From Nitrospiraceae bacterium (GTDB taxonomy: Bacteria > Nitrospirota > Thermodesulfovibrionia > UBA6902), in the NCBI GenBank assembly GCA_003599505.1, contig QZKO01000072.1:1-32080 (forward strand): DNA of 32,080 nt, written 5' to 3'. Positions 24,863 to 32,080 of this stretch are shown piece after piece; positions within the stretch are counted from its first letter, which is position 1, and every line of letters starts with the position of its first letter. Both the position numbers and the translations under genes were made by a program. A model generated the notes under the pieces. The model searched no databases, was not told where the DNA came from, and saw nothing but the letters and a program-made list of their open reading frames with translations.

Positions 24863-26704
24863 TTGTATAAAAGTATAGTTATCTGGGTCCTGTTCGGTCT
24901 GATGATGATTCTCGCGTTTAATCTGCTTGAAACATCCAAACCGGATGAGGAAATGATATTTTCGGATTTCGTCACGAAGTTGCAGCAGGGTGAGATTGCG
25001 GATGTAATTATAAAGAAACCGGAGAATTCAATATCCGGGACTCTGACAAACGGGACGAAATTTAAAACCTACGCCCCGGACTATCCGGACCTTATTAAGG
25101 AACTGAGAGAAAAAGGCGTGAGGATTTCAGCAAAACCCGATCATACGCCGTGGTACATGAGCATCCTCTTTAATTTCGGGCCCGTCATTCTCCTTGTTTT
25201 GCTCTGGGTATTTTTCATGAGGCAGATGCAGACCGGAGGCAATAAAGCCCTTTCTTTCGGAAGGAGCAGGGCCAAGCTTGTCTCTGAAAAAGGCATAAAA
25301 ATAACCTTTGCCGACGTTGCCGGGATTGAGGAAGCGAAAGAAGAGGTCCAGGAAATAATACAGTTCCTTAAAGACCCGCAGAGGTTTCAGAGACTTGGCG
25401 GGAAGATCCCGAAAGGCGTTATGCTTGTCGGTCCCCCGGGCTCGGGCAAGACACTGCTCGCGAGGGCGATTGCCGGCGAAGCGGGCGTTCCGTTTTTCTC
25501 CATCAGCGGCTCTGATTTCGTCGAAATGTTTGTCGGTGTCGGCGCCTCGAGGGTGCGCGACCTTTTTGATCAGGCGAAAAAGAATTCCCCATGCATTATT
25601 TTCATCGACGAGATAGACGCGGTAGGCCGTCACAGGGGGGCGGGACTCGGCGGCGGGCATGACGAGCGGGAGCAGACCCTGAACCAGCTTCTGGTAGAGC
25701 TTGACGGATTTGACCCTAACGAGGGGATTATCGTGCTTGCGTCTACGAACAGGCCTGACGTCCTCGACCCGGCGCTTCTCAGGCCCGGGAGGTTTGACAG
25801 GCAGGTGGTAGTGCCCCATCCGGACGTAAAAGGCAGGCTTGAGATAATAAAGGTCCATATCAAGAAGATCCCTCTTGACGACAATGTGAACCTTGAAGTC
25901 CTCGCGAGGGGGACGCCTGGTTTTTCAGGCGCGGACCTTGCAAATCTTATCAACGAAGCGGCATTGAACGCTGCCCGGAAGTCCAAGACAAAAGTCGAAA
26001 TGTCGGATTTTGAAGAAGCGAAAGACAAGGTCATGATGGGCAAGGAAAGAAAGAGCATGATCCTGTCCGAGGAAGAAAAGAACAATACGGCACACCATGA
26101 GGCAGGTCACGCCCTTGTAGCGAAGCTGACCCCGGGGACCGACCCGCTTCACAAGGTCAGCATCATCCCGCGCGGCATGGCGCTCGGCATCACACAGCAG
26201 CTCCCGATCGATGACAGGTATACATATTCCAGGGAATATATCCTTAACACTCTGGCGGTGCTGCTTGGCGGCAGGGCCGCTGAAGAGATAGCCCTCGGAC
26301 ATATGACCACCGGAGCGGGAAATGATCTCCAGAGGGCCACCGACCTTGCGAGGAAAATGATTTGCGAGTGGGGGATGAGCGAAAAACTCGGCCCGCTTAC
26401 TTTCGGGAAACGCGAAGAGCAGATATTTTTAGGCAAGGAGATTACGCGGCATAAAGACTATTCCGAAAGGACCGCTGAAGAGATTGATGAAGAGGTCAAA
26501 TCCATTATTACCGAAAGGTTTCGATACTCAAAACGTCTCCTCCTTGACAATAAATCAGCCCTCCTGAAGCTTGCGCACGCGCTGCTTGAAAAAGAGACCC
26601 TCGACGCCGTGGAAATAGAGGCCATAATACAGGGGACTGACGGCGATATGCCTGTTCCGGATGCAGCGCCGGAGATAAAAGTTGCGACTGAAGCAACTTC
26701 GTAA
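24863..26704 (+). CDS. ftsH: ATP-dependent zinc metalloprotease FtsH
   Basis: FtsH is a membrane-anchored hexameric AAA+ protease for membrane and regulatory proteins. The 613-residue protein has TM1 (about 5-22), a periplasmic region (about 25-98), TM2 (about 100-120) and the AAA module. The AAA module has Walker A GPPGSGKT (190-197), the pore motif [11 protein letters not shown], Walker [12 protein letters not shown] (about 245-255) and the second region of homology with RPGRFDR. The protease part has the zinc motif HEAGH (412-416) and a third ligand candidate D488 in [12 protein letters not shown]. The TTG start has AGGAGG 8 nt upstream. Length and motifs are typical. folP follows, a common neighbour pair. 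Confidence 0.97.
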   Translation: MYKSIVIWVLFGLMMILAFNLLETSKPDEEMIFSDFVTKLQQGEIADVIIKKPENSISGTLTNGTKFKTYAPDYPDLIKELREKGVRISAKPDHTPWYMSILFNFGPVILLVLLWVFFMRQMQTGGNKALSFGRSRAKLVSEKGIKITFADVAGIEEAKEEVQEIIQFLKDPQRFQRLGGKIPKGVMLVGPPGSGKTLLARAIAGEAGVPFFSISGSDFVEMFVGVGASRVRDLFDQAKKNSPCIIFIDEIDAVGRHRGAGLGGGHDEREQTLNQLLVELDGFDPNEGIIVLASTNRPDVLDPALLRPGRFDRQVVVPHPDVKGRLEIIKVHIKKIPLDDNVNLEVLARGTPGFSGADLANLINEAALNAARKSKTKVEMSDFEEAKDKVMMGKERKSMILSEEEKNNTAHHEAGHALVAKLTPGTDPLHKVSIIPRGMALGITQQLPIDDRYTYSREYILNTLAVLLGGRAAEEIALGHMTTGAGNDLQRATDLARKMICEWGMSEKLGPLTFGKREEQIFLGKEITRHKDYSERTAEEIDEEVKSIITERFRYSKRLLLDNKSALLKLAHALLEKETLDAVEIEAIIQGTDGDMPVPDAAPEIKVATEATS

Positions 26705-26716
26705 ACGGATAAAATT

Positions 26717-26744
26717 CGAAATCCGAAGCACGAAATCCGAAACA
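26717..26744. repeat. Heptamer array between ftsH and folP
   Basis: Four exact 7-nt frames, CGAAATC, CGAAGCA, CGAAATC and CGAAACA, lie 13 nt after the ftsH stop codon. If folP were started at an upstream TTG (26682) this array would be translated as a charged, non-conserved N-terminal extension. Confidence 0.6.
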
Positions 26745-26765
26745 ACTCCAAAAAACGGTGACTCC

Positions 26766-27605
26766 TTGAACCTCATCTGGAATAATTATAATTTCGATTT
26801 CTCCCAGCGAACATACATCATGGGGATTCTAAACGTCACCCCTGATTCTTTCTCGGACGGCGGGCTCTTCTTCAATAAAAACACAGCCGTCAATCACGCG
26901 CTAAGAATGCAGGATGAGGGGGCTGATATTGTCGACATCGGCGGCGAGTCTGCAAGGCCCGGAGCTGAAAGGATTTCCGTCAGGGAAGAGATAAGACGTG
27001 TTGTGCCCGTTATTGAGGCAATCGCGCACAGGATTAAGATTCCTGTTTCAATCGACACCTATAAGTCAGAGGTTGCGAGAGCCGCGCTTTCAGCAGGGGC
27101 CTCAATTGTAAATGACATCAGCGGACTCAGGTTCGATAAAAAGATGCCGGAGGTTGTTGCCGGGCATAAAGTCCCGGTCGTTATCATGCATATTCAGGGC
27201 ACACCCCGGAACATGCAGAAGGCCCCTGTCTACAAGGCCCTTATTCCCGAGATCATGGATTATCTGAGGTGTGGAATTGAAATTGCGCGTAACGCCGGAG
27301 TTGATGACAATAAGATTATCCTCGATCCCGGCATAGGCTTCGGAAAGACCGTTGAGCATAATCTTGAGATAATAAAGCGGCTTAATAAGTTTACCGGTCT
27401 TGAAAAACCGATACTGCTGGGCCCTTCCAGAAAATCATTTATAGGCAAAATATCAGGCGACCTGCCGGTGACAGAAAGGCTTGAAGGCACTGCCGCGGCT
27501 GTTGCTGTAGGAATATTTAACGGAGCAAGTATCATAAGGGCGCATGATGTAAAAGAAATGGTCAGAGTGGCAAGGGTCGCCGACGCGATAAAAAGAGGGT
27601 TTTGA
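26766..27605 (+). CDS. folP: Dihydropteroate synthase
   Basis: FolP joins para-aminobenzoate to 6-hydroxymethyl-dihydropterin pyrophosphate in folate synthesis and is the sulfonamide target. The TIM-barrel signatures are all present: IMGILNVTPDSFSDGG, VDIGGESARPGAE, SIDTYKSEVA, IVNDISGL, MHIQGTPRNMQ, LDPGIGFGKTVEHN and LLGPSRKSFIG. I place the start at the TTG at 26766 (279 residues, normal length), with a weak GGTGA upstream. An in-frame TTG at 26682 would overlap ftsH and translate the heptamer array into 28 extra residues. The true start is uncertain by these few codons. It lies downstream of ftsH on the same strand and is probably in its operon. Confidence 0.95.
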   Translation: MNLIWNNYNFDFSQRTYIMGILNVTPDSFSDGGLFFNKNTAVNHALRMQDEGADIVDIGGESARPGAERISVREEIRRVVPVIEAIAHRIKIPVSIDTYKSEVARAALSAGASIVNDISGLRFDKKMPEVVAGHKVPVVIMHIQGTPRNMQKAPVYKALIPEIMDYLRCGIEIARNAGVDDNKIILDPGIGFGKTVEHNLEIIKRLNKFTGLEKPILLGPSRKSFIGKISGDLPVTERLEGTAAAVAVGIFNGASIIRAHDVKEMVRVARVADAIKRGF

Positions 27606-27638
27606 TCTTCTTCCTTTATTAAAGTTTCCCCGGAGTAC

Positions 27639-27667
27639 TTCCGATATATAATCAAAAGGGTTATAAT
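27639..27667 (+). promoter_or_regulatory. Candidate promoter for the first pilin gene
   Basis: A perfect TATAAT (27662-27667) has TTCCGA (27639-27644, 3 of 6) 17 nt upstream. The predicted start is about 50 nt before the ATG at 27723. No sigma-54 -24/-12 pair with correct spacing is visible. Confidence 0.35.
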
Positions 27668-27710
27668 TTGGCAGTTTATAAATTGTCAAAATACTAAACA
27701 GGATATGAAC

Positions 27711-27717
27711 AAGGAGG
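27711..27717 (+). promoter_or_regulatory. Ribosome binding site that sets the pilin start at 27723
   Basis: AAGGAGG is followed by TCCGC and ATG. This site sits inside the coding sequence of a longer frame starting at 27705, so the 27723 start is preferred. Confidence 0.8.
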
Positions 27718-27722
27718 TCCGC

Positions 27723-28283
27723 ATGAAGAAAATATCAAACCAGAGAGGATTCACACTCGTTGAGCTGGCGATAGTGATGGTCATTATCGGCCTGCTGATA
27801 GGGGCTGTCCTGAAAGGGCAGGCGATGATCGACGACGCTAAGCAAAAAAGGTTGCTGAACGATATCCAGGGGATAAGCGCCGCTTATTTTACCTATTATG
27901 ACAGGTACAACGCTATACCCGGGGACGATCTGAGCGCCCATGGTTGGGGGACTGCTGTCGGCAACGGGAGCGGTTATATCAATGGCGCTACAGAGCCGAC
28001 AGCGGCATGGCAGGTCTTAAGATATGCAGGGCTTCTCTCGGGCGACCCGGCTACGAGCGGCGCGGCAGCGCAGCCAAGGCACCCATTCGGTGGGACATAT
28101 GGTTTCGGCAGCGCAGCTTTTGGAGCGTTAGGGACAAGAAACTATATTACCATGGTTACAGTGCCGGGCAGTGTTGCCGAGTCGATTGATATCAAATATG
28201 ATGACGGAATATATAACACGGGTACGGTGCGCGGCTCCGCAGCTTATACCACAGCAACTGTTACTCTGCAATATCTCTTATAA
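27723..28283 (+). CDS. Type IV pilin / prepilin-like protein
   Basis: From the ATG at 27723 (strong AAGGAGG upstream) the protein has 186 residues. The leader MKKISNQRG is followed by the cleavage and methylation site FTLVELAIVMVIIGLLIGAV, with Phe+1 and the assembly residue Glu+5. After the long N-terminal helix comes YFTYYDRYNAIPGDD, a segment seen in many minor prepilins. The C-terminal globular part (about residues 65-186) is rich in Gly, Ala and Thr and ends in TATVTLQYLL. No Cys pair is present in that part. It may be a minor pilin or the major one; copy number cannot be told. A hairpin terminator follows 40 nt later, so it is likely a single-gene transcript. PilD at 404-1189 is the expected processing enzyme. 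Confidence 0.92.
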   Translation: MKKISNQRGFTLVELAIVMVIIGLLIGAVLKGQAMIDDAKQKRLLNDIQGISAAYFTYYDRYNAIPGDDLSAHGWGTAVGNGSGYINGATEPTAAWQVLRYAGLLSGDPATSGAAAQPRHPFGGTYGFGSAAFGALGTRNYITMVTVPGSVAESIDIKYDDGIYNTGTVRGSAAYTTATVTLQYLL

Positions 28284-28322
28284 TAAATTGGAAACAGGAA
28301 CCGCATAATTGAACTGATCAAG

Positions 28323-28344
28323 GGGGCGAGGAATCGCCCCTTTT
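28323..28344 (+). terminator. Rho-independent terminator after the first pilin gene
   Basis: A 7-bp perfect stem, GGGGCGA with TCGCCCC, closes a GGAA tetraloop and is followed by TTTTCT. It lies 40 nt after the pilin stop codon. Confidence 0.85.
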
Positions 28345-28382
28345 CTGCTTAAAACCTATATGGTGGTTTAGAATTAACGTGA

Positions 28383-28574
28383 ATGTACAGGGCATTGTTC
28401 ATAAGGCTTACCGGAATAATCGGGCTGGCGCTTGTGCTGTGCGGATATTACCTGTTCTGGATCTCGCCTGATACGGAAATAAGCGAAGCGATAACCAGGA
28501 CAAGGGCCGCGATTGTTGTCAATTTATCAGGGAATATAATGATAGTGTATTATCTTTTCAAGAGGCAGTCGTAG
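28383..28574 (+). CDS. Small two-TM membrane protein, unknown function
   Basis: This 63-residue frame reads MYRALFIRLTGIIGLALVL, then a polar stretch with SPDTEISEAITRTRAA, then a second hydrophobic segment ending YYLFKRQS. Two membrane helices (about 7-27 and 41-60) with positive ends form a coherent inner-membrane hairpin protein. I recognise no family. It sits between a terminator and the large pilin gene, and no strong ribosome binding site is visible. Its stop codon (28572-28574) touches the first base of the inverted-repeat element. Coherent membrane topology argues for a real gene, but short length keeps confidence moderate. Confidence 0.5.
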   Translation: MYRALFIRLTGIIGLALVLCGYYLFWISPDTEISEAITRTRAAIVVNLSGNIMIVYYLFKRQS

Positions 28575-28665
28575 GGGGTCAGGTCTTGATATTTGACAAA
28601 ATACATTGCAAAGCAAATACTGATAAGGCCAACACATTATTTGTCAAATGTCAAGACCTGACCCC
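28575..28665. repeat. 91-bp inverted-repeat element (REP/MITE-like) at the 5' end of the large pilin gene
   Basis: The left arm (28575-28600) starts GGGGTCAGGTCTTGA and the right arm (28640-28665) is its reverse complement over 26 nt with one mismatch. A 39-nt loop separates them. As RNA this forms a very stable stem. The element begins at the stop codon of the small membrane protein and ends 5 nt before the codons for the pilin cleavage-site Gly. The size and the long terminal inverted repeats fit a REP or miniature transposable element; no transposase is present in the window. Confidence 0.8.
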
Positions 28666-30259
28666 TCCCGGCTTTACCCTTGTTGAACTCGCAATTGTTC
28701 TTGTAATCGTCGGTTTATTAATCGGCATGGGGGCGTCACTGATAGGGCCGCTGACAAGGCGGGCCAAGCTGAATGAGACGAGAAACACGGTAAAAGAGGT
28801 CTACGAAACCATAAGCGGATTCGCTACCGCCAATAAAAGACTCCCTGCCTTGCTGACGGACCTTAGCGCAAAGACAAGAGATTCTTACAATAACATCCTG
28901 CTGTATTATCCTGCTCCAGGTCTGACCGCCTCTAATCTATGCACAACGCAGGGCACATATCTTACTCTCAACGATATGGGCTCAAACAAGACAAATGTCG
29001 CGTTTGTCATTTTAAGCCAGGGGGAGAACAGATGCAACCAGACAGGGACAGGGTCGCCGTTTGCTATAGCGGATACGGATGTAAGTACTGCGTGTACGGA
29101 CGGAAGCGGCAGCCCCGGTTATGACGACATAGTGATGTATATGGATATAAATACCCTCAGGCAGCAGATGTGCAATCCTTTCAGGATAGTGACGGACAGC
29201 CTTCCCACCGGGACAGAGGAGCTCGCTTATCCGTCAACAACCCTGGATGCTACGGACGGGACGCCTCAGATTCCGCCTTCTTATAATACATGGGCGGTGT
29301 CTTCCGGCGCGCTGCCGGCAGGGTTAACCTTGTCGAATCTGGGCGTCATTTCAGGGACCCCGACTGCCGGAGGGAGTTTTGGTTTTACTGTTTCCGTGTC
29401 TGATCTGGAGGGCAGGCCGGCGACTAAGAATTTTTCGTTGACAATAAACCCGAATGACCCGAGGATAACCACGGAGTTTCTGAATTACGGAACTGTTAAT
29501 GAGGCATATCCCAGCGCTACATTAAGCGCCACTGGAGGGAGGTCACCATACACATGGGCTGTTACATCAGGAAGCCTGCCTGCGGGTCTGGCCTTGAACG
29601 CAGGCACAGGTGAGATCTCCGGGACCCCAACAACAGCGGGGACGTCCTCATTTACCGTAAGAGTTACAGACGCCGGCTCGCGGACCGCGTCAAAGACGCT
29701 TTCCATTGCAATTAACCCCGCCGGTACCGGCGGAGGGGGAGGCGGCGGCAGCGCCCCGACGTGCAGTGTGTCCGCAAACCCTGATATTATTCCGTCAGGC
29801 GGCACTACAACACTAAACTTCAGTATTTCAAACGGACCTGCTTTTGCAAGCTTTTCGCCCCAAAACGGCACGTGTACTACTTTCTCCGGCTCGACAGGCG
29901 ACTCCTGTACAACAGGAGCGCTTTCTTCAAGGACTACTTATGTCCTTTCAGTAAGCAATGCAGACGGCAGCGGGTCATGCTCAACTACGGTATTCGTAGG
30001 ACGTACCGCATACCGGGTTTGGAATAATACAGGTTCGCGCCGGGATTTTATCGTAGACGGCACTTGCAGACGGATAAACAACGGAGGGGAAATTACGACG
30101 GCTGCGTTACGGCTCAATTCAGGTGAAACCATGTATCGGTATTCGACAAACAACGGGACCTGCGGCGGCGGGGCGCAGGCCCAGTTGAGTTACAATTCAG
30201 CGGTCTCCGCCGACAGTGATAATGATGGACTGGTGAATTTCACGGGAACAGACAGGTAG
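28586..30259 (+). CDS. Large modular pilin-like protein with tandem putative-Ig domains
   Basis: The 557-residue frame has a prepilin signature PPG-FTLVELAIVLVIVGLLIG (cleavage after G29, Glu+5 present) and a pilin-like region to about 200 with Cys residues. Two He_PIG-type putative-Ig repeats follow (about 206-288 and 296-378), each with LPAGL...G.ISGTPT. Then come a run of seven Gly (382-388), a Cys-containing Ig-like domain (about 391-472) and a C-terminal domain ending with DSDNDG (543-548), a calcium-loop-like motif. This looks like a surface pilin or tip adhesin. The only canonical start is TTG at 28586, inside the left arm of the inverted repeat; a CTG at 28658 would give a leader of MTPPG. 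The 28-residue leader is atypical. Confidence 0.82.
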   Translation: MIFDKIHCKANTDKANTLFVKCQDLTPPGFTLVELAIVLVIVGLLIGMGASLIGPLTRRAKLNETRNTVKEVYETISGFATANKRLPALLTDLSAKTRDSYNNILLYYPAPGLTASNLCTTQGTYLTLNDMGSNKTNVAFVILSQGENRCNQTGTGSPFAIADTDVSTACTDGSGSPGYDDIVMYMDINTLRQQMCNPFRIVTDSLPTGTEELAYPSTTLDATDGTPQIPPSYNTWAVSSGALPAGLTLSNLGVISGTPTAGGSFGFTVSVSDLEGRPATKNFSLTINPNDPRITTEFLNYGTVNEAYPSATLSATGGRSPYTWAVTSGSLPAGLALNAGTGEISGTPTTAGTSSFTVRVTDAGSRTASKTLSIAINPAGTGGGGGGGSAPTCSVSANPDIIPSGGTTTLNFSISNGPAFASFSPQNGTCTTFSGSTGDSCTTGALSSRTTYVLSVSNADGSGSCSTTVFVGRTAYRVWNNTGSRRDFIVDGTCRRINNGGEITTAALRLNSGETMYRYSTNNGTCGGGAQAQLSYNSAVSADSDNDGLVNFTGTDR

Positions 30260-30267
30260 TACAAACC

Positions 30268-31953
30268 CTACACAAGACCTAATGAAATCTCCCTTGCTTC
30301 TATATCGACACGTTCTATCCTGACGGTAACTTCCTTGCCGATGGAAAAGGTCTTTTTCTTCCGCCTTCCGACAAGCCGGTAGCTCTGTTCGTCAAACCTG
30401 TAATAGTCGTCAGGCATTGACGACACATGCAGAAACCCTTCCACAAAAAAATCTTTAAGCTGCACTCTCAGCCCCTGTGAAGAAATATTAGACACTGTTC
30501 CGGCATACTCATCTCCGACCTTGTCCTTCATAAACCACACCCTCATGGCGCTTACTATTTCCCTTTCAGCATCATCCGCCGCCCTTTCCGTCTTTGAAGA
30601 ATTGGCCGCTATCTCCGGCAGCAGTCTTTCAAGATATTCCCTTCTTCCCTTCGGGAGTTTTTTCCTGCCCAGGGCGTCTCTCAGTATCCTGTGGACAACA
30701 AGGTCCGGATACCGCCTTATCGGCGAGGTAAAGTGCGTGTAGCTTTCCGACGCGAGGCCGAAGTGTCCTGTATTTTCCGTGGAATACTTTGCCTGTTTCA
30801 GCGAGCGCAGAAGGAGGATGTTCAGCAGGGACTCCTCGACGGAACCCTTTATCTTTTTTAAAAGCGTCTGGAATGCGGCCGCGTCGGTCTTTTTGAAATG
30901 AAGATCAAAGGACTTGAAAACAGGTTTCAGCTCCTCAAGTTTGGCGGGATCGGGTTTTTCATGTATCCTGTAAATGGACGGCAGCTCCAGGCCTTCGAGA
31001 TGAGAGGCCACCGCCTCATTCGCCGATATCATGAACTCTTCAATAATCATATGGGCCAGGTTGCGCTCGGCCCTGACAATCGCCTCCGGCCTGCCCTGTA
31101 TGTCAAGGAGGACCTCAGGTTCCGGCAGATCAAAATCAAGACTGCCGCGCTTTATTCTCTGCTCCCTTAAAATCCCGCACAGCTCTTCCATGGTCTCAAA
31201 ACTTTCAATGAGATATCCGTACCTGCTCCGTTCAGCGGGGTCTTTATCGACAAGGATGTTTTTTACCGCCGTATAGGTCATGCGCTCGTTGCTGTTGATG
31301 ACGCTCGGATAGAAATCTTTTTTCACTATATGCCCCTTCCTGTCGATATGCATCTCAACGGTAAATGTGGGCCGGTCCTGCCGGGGCACAAGACTGCACA
31401 GGTCGTTTGAAAGTTTTTCGGGGAGCATGGGGATTACACTGCCGGGGAAATAAACACTGGTGCCCCTGCGCCTCGCTTCAATATCAACCGCTGAATCCCA
31501 CGGCACGTAGTGGCCCACATCAGCGATATGGACATGAAGGGCATATCCGTCCGGGGTCCTGCTGATTGATATCGCGTCGTCAAAATCCCTGGCCGTCTCG
31601 CCGTCAATAGTGACTGTCAGGAGTTTGCGGCAGTCTGCCCTCTTGTGCAGGGATATCTCTCCGCCCAATTCCCTGACTTCCGAAAGCGCCTGGGAAGGGA
31701 ATTTGCGGGAAAGGGCGCGCTCCTCTATAATCATGTCTATTTCATGGACGGGCTCGACTACATCAGGCAGGATTTTCAGCACCTTGCCTTCCGGGGGTTT
31801 TATGGCAGTCGGATAAGAAATAAATTCAACAAGCACAATGTCGCCGTCCCTGGCGCCGTATCTGTTGCCGGGGCTGATTACGATGCCGAAAGGTATTTTT
31901 CTGTTTTTGGGCTTCACATAAAAAATATTCCCCTCCCGCTGAAACGTCCCCAC
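30268..31953 (-). CDS. rnr: RNase R (VacB/RNB family), N-terminally truncated
   Basis: RNase R is a processive 3'-5' exoribonuclease. The visible protein keeps the second cold-shock domain (about 1-62), the RNB catalytic domain with TIDGETARDFDDA (D117, D123, D125, D126, the four metal-binding Asp of the family) and FTSPIRRYPDLVVHR, and a C-terminal S1 domain (about 470-555). At 561 residues from a GTG start it lacks the roughly 150 N-terminal residues (HTH and first cold-shock domain) of normal RNase R. Family-like sequence continues 14 codons upstream of the GTG (VIKILERAQKKVV) and then meets TAA at 31996-31998. It is probably a 5'-disrupted gene; whether a shortened enzyme is made is unknown. 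It converges with the pilin gene, 8 nt apart. Confidence 0.9.
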   Translation of the reverse strand: MGTFQREGNIFYVKPKNRKIPFGIVISPGNRYGARDGDIVLVEFISYPTAIKPPEGKVLKILPDVVEPVHEIDMIIEERALSRKFPSQALSEVRELGGEISLHKRADCRKLLTVTIDGETARDFDDAISISRTPDGYALHVHIADVGHYVPWDSAVDIEARRRGTSVYFPGSVIPMLPEKLSNDLCSLVPRQDRPTFTVEMHIDRKGHIVKKDFYPSVINSNERMTYTAVKNILVDKDPAERSRYGYLIESFETMEELCGILREQRIKRGSLDFDLPEPEVLLDIQGRPEAIVRAERNLAHMIIEEFMISANEAVASHLEGLELPSIYRIHEKPDPAKLEELKPVFKSFDLHFKKTDAAAFQTLLKKIKGSVEESLLNILLLRSLKQAKYSTENTGHFGLASESYTHFTSPIRRYPDLVVHRILRDALGRKKLPKGRREYLERLLPEIAANSSKTERAADDAEREIVSAMRVWFMKDKVGDEYAGTVSNISSQGLRVQLKDFFVEGFLHVSSMPDDYYRFDEQSYRLVGRRKKKTFSIGKEVTVRIERVDIEAREISLGLV

Positions 31954-31995
31954 GACCTTCTTCTGGGCCCTCTCAAGGATCTTTATGACAAGGTT

Positions 31996-32080
31996 TTATA
32001 AGTCTCTGCGTAACGTGAGTTAGTAACCGAAATAGTGCAATAAACCGGTGTAGTCTTATTCTCAAACGACTATCATAAAC
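31996..32080. other. Non-homologous sequence upstream of the truncated rnr
   Basis: From about 31996 to the window edge the sequence no longer encodes RNase R in any frame I can read and is AT-richer than the gene. It may be the end of an insertion element, a rearrangement junction or an assembly edge. No transposase frame or target duplication can be seen in 85 nt. Confidence 0.4.

Noticed and set aside
25127-25858. Open frame of 243 codons on the minus strand
   Set aside because: Antisense to the FtsH AAA domain; composition is that of a shadow frame, with no motif.
26682-26765. Longer folP starting at a TTG inside ftsH
   Set aside because: The extra 28 residues are a translation of the heptamer array, are not conserved in character, and make the protein longer than usual.
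27668-27690. Possible sigma-54 -24/-12 promoter (TGGCA ... TTG) before the first pilin
   Set aside because: The spacing between the GG and the downstream G is about 3 nt too long and the GC of the -12 element is missing.
27705-27722. Longer first pilin from an ATG at 27705
   Set aside because: The frame would contain the AAGGAGG ribosome binding site of the 27723 start, which also yields a typical short leader.
1-32080. CRISPR arrays, tRNA or rRNA genes, complete insertion sequences
   Set aside because: No regularly spaced repeat with spacers, no cloverleaf-like sequence and no transposase gene was seen; intergenic gaps are all under 300 nt.

Overview
The window is a gene-dense bacterial chromosome segment of moderate GC, with about 25 credible genes and short intergenic gaps. 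The gene content suggests a motile or surface-moving Gram-negative: an outer-membrane beta-barrel protein, type IV prepilin processing, sigma-54 and c-di-GMP signalling, glycogen enzymes including a GH57/DUF3536 protein, and a transamidosome. My best guess is a Nitrospirota (Thermodesulfovibrionia-like) or Desulfobacterota-like genome. This rests on gene content only; there is no rRNA or tRNA in the window. TTG starts are frequent (gatA, EamA, GNAT, ftsH, folP and the large pilin).

Layout. (1) 1-5287, minus strand: rimP, nusA, recG, a small coiled-coil protein, prepilin peptidase pilD and the first 116 residues of a membrane sensor kinase cut by the window edge. The rimP leader carries a 10-bp hairpin. 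(2) 5556-7999, plus strand: a DUF1207 outer-membrane protein, a LOG-family phosphoribohydrolase-like protein and a stand-alone receiver domain whose phospho-acceptor Asp is Glu. (3) 7996-13868, minus strand: glgB, GH57/DUF3536 and malQ with 1-nt gaps, a glycogen operon. (4) 14005-20538, plus strand: an HDOD-GGDEF protein and a PilZ-like protein 8 nt apart, then gatA, gatB and an NtrC-type sigma-54 activator. (5) 20590-24801, plus strand: EamA transporter, extended SDR, serine-palmitoyltransferase-like enzyme and a GNAT-type acyltransferase. This set resembles the bacterial ceramide pathway (Spt, CerR, bCerS) and is the most interesting metabolic find. (6) 24863-27605, plus strand: ftsH and folP. 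(7) 27723-30259, plus strand: a type IV pilin with a clear terminator, a small two-TM protein, and a 557-residue modular pilin carrying putative-Ig domains. (8) 30268-31953, minus strand: an N-terminally truncated RNase R that loses homology just before a stretch of unrelated sequence at the window edge.

Overlying theme: gene junctions carry short degenerate tandem arrays of 7-8-nt units with several unrelated unit sequences. One 91-bp inverted-repeat element (26-bp arms, one mismatch) sits at the 5' end of the large pilin and supplies its only canonical start codon and its whole leader. The pilD at the left end can process both pilins at the right end, and the sensor kinase, sigma-54 activator, diguanylate cyclase and PilZ-like protein are plausible but unproven regulators of the same surface machinery.
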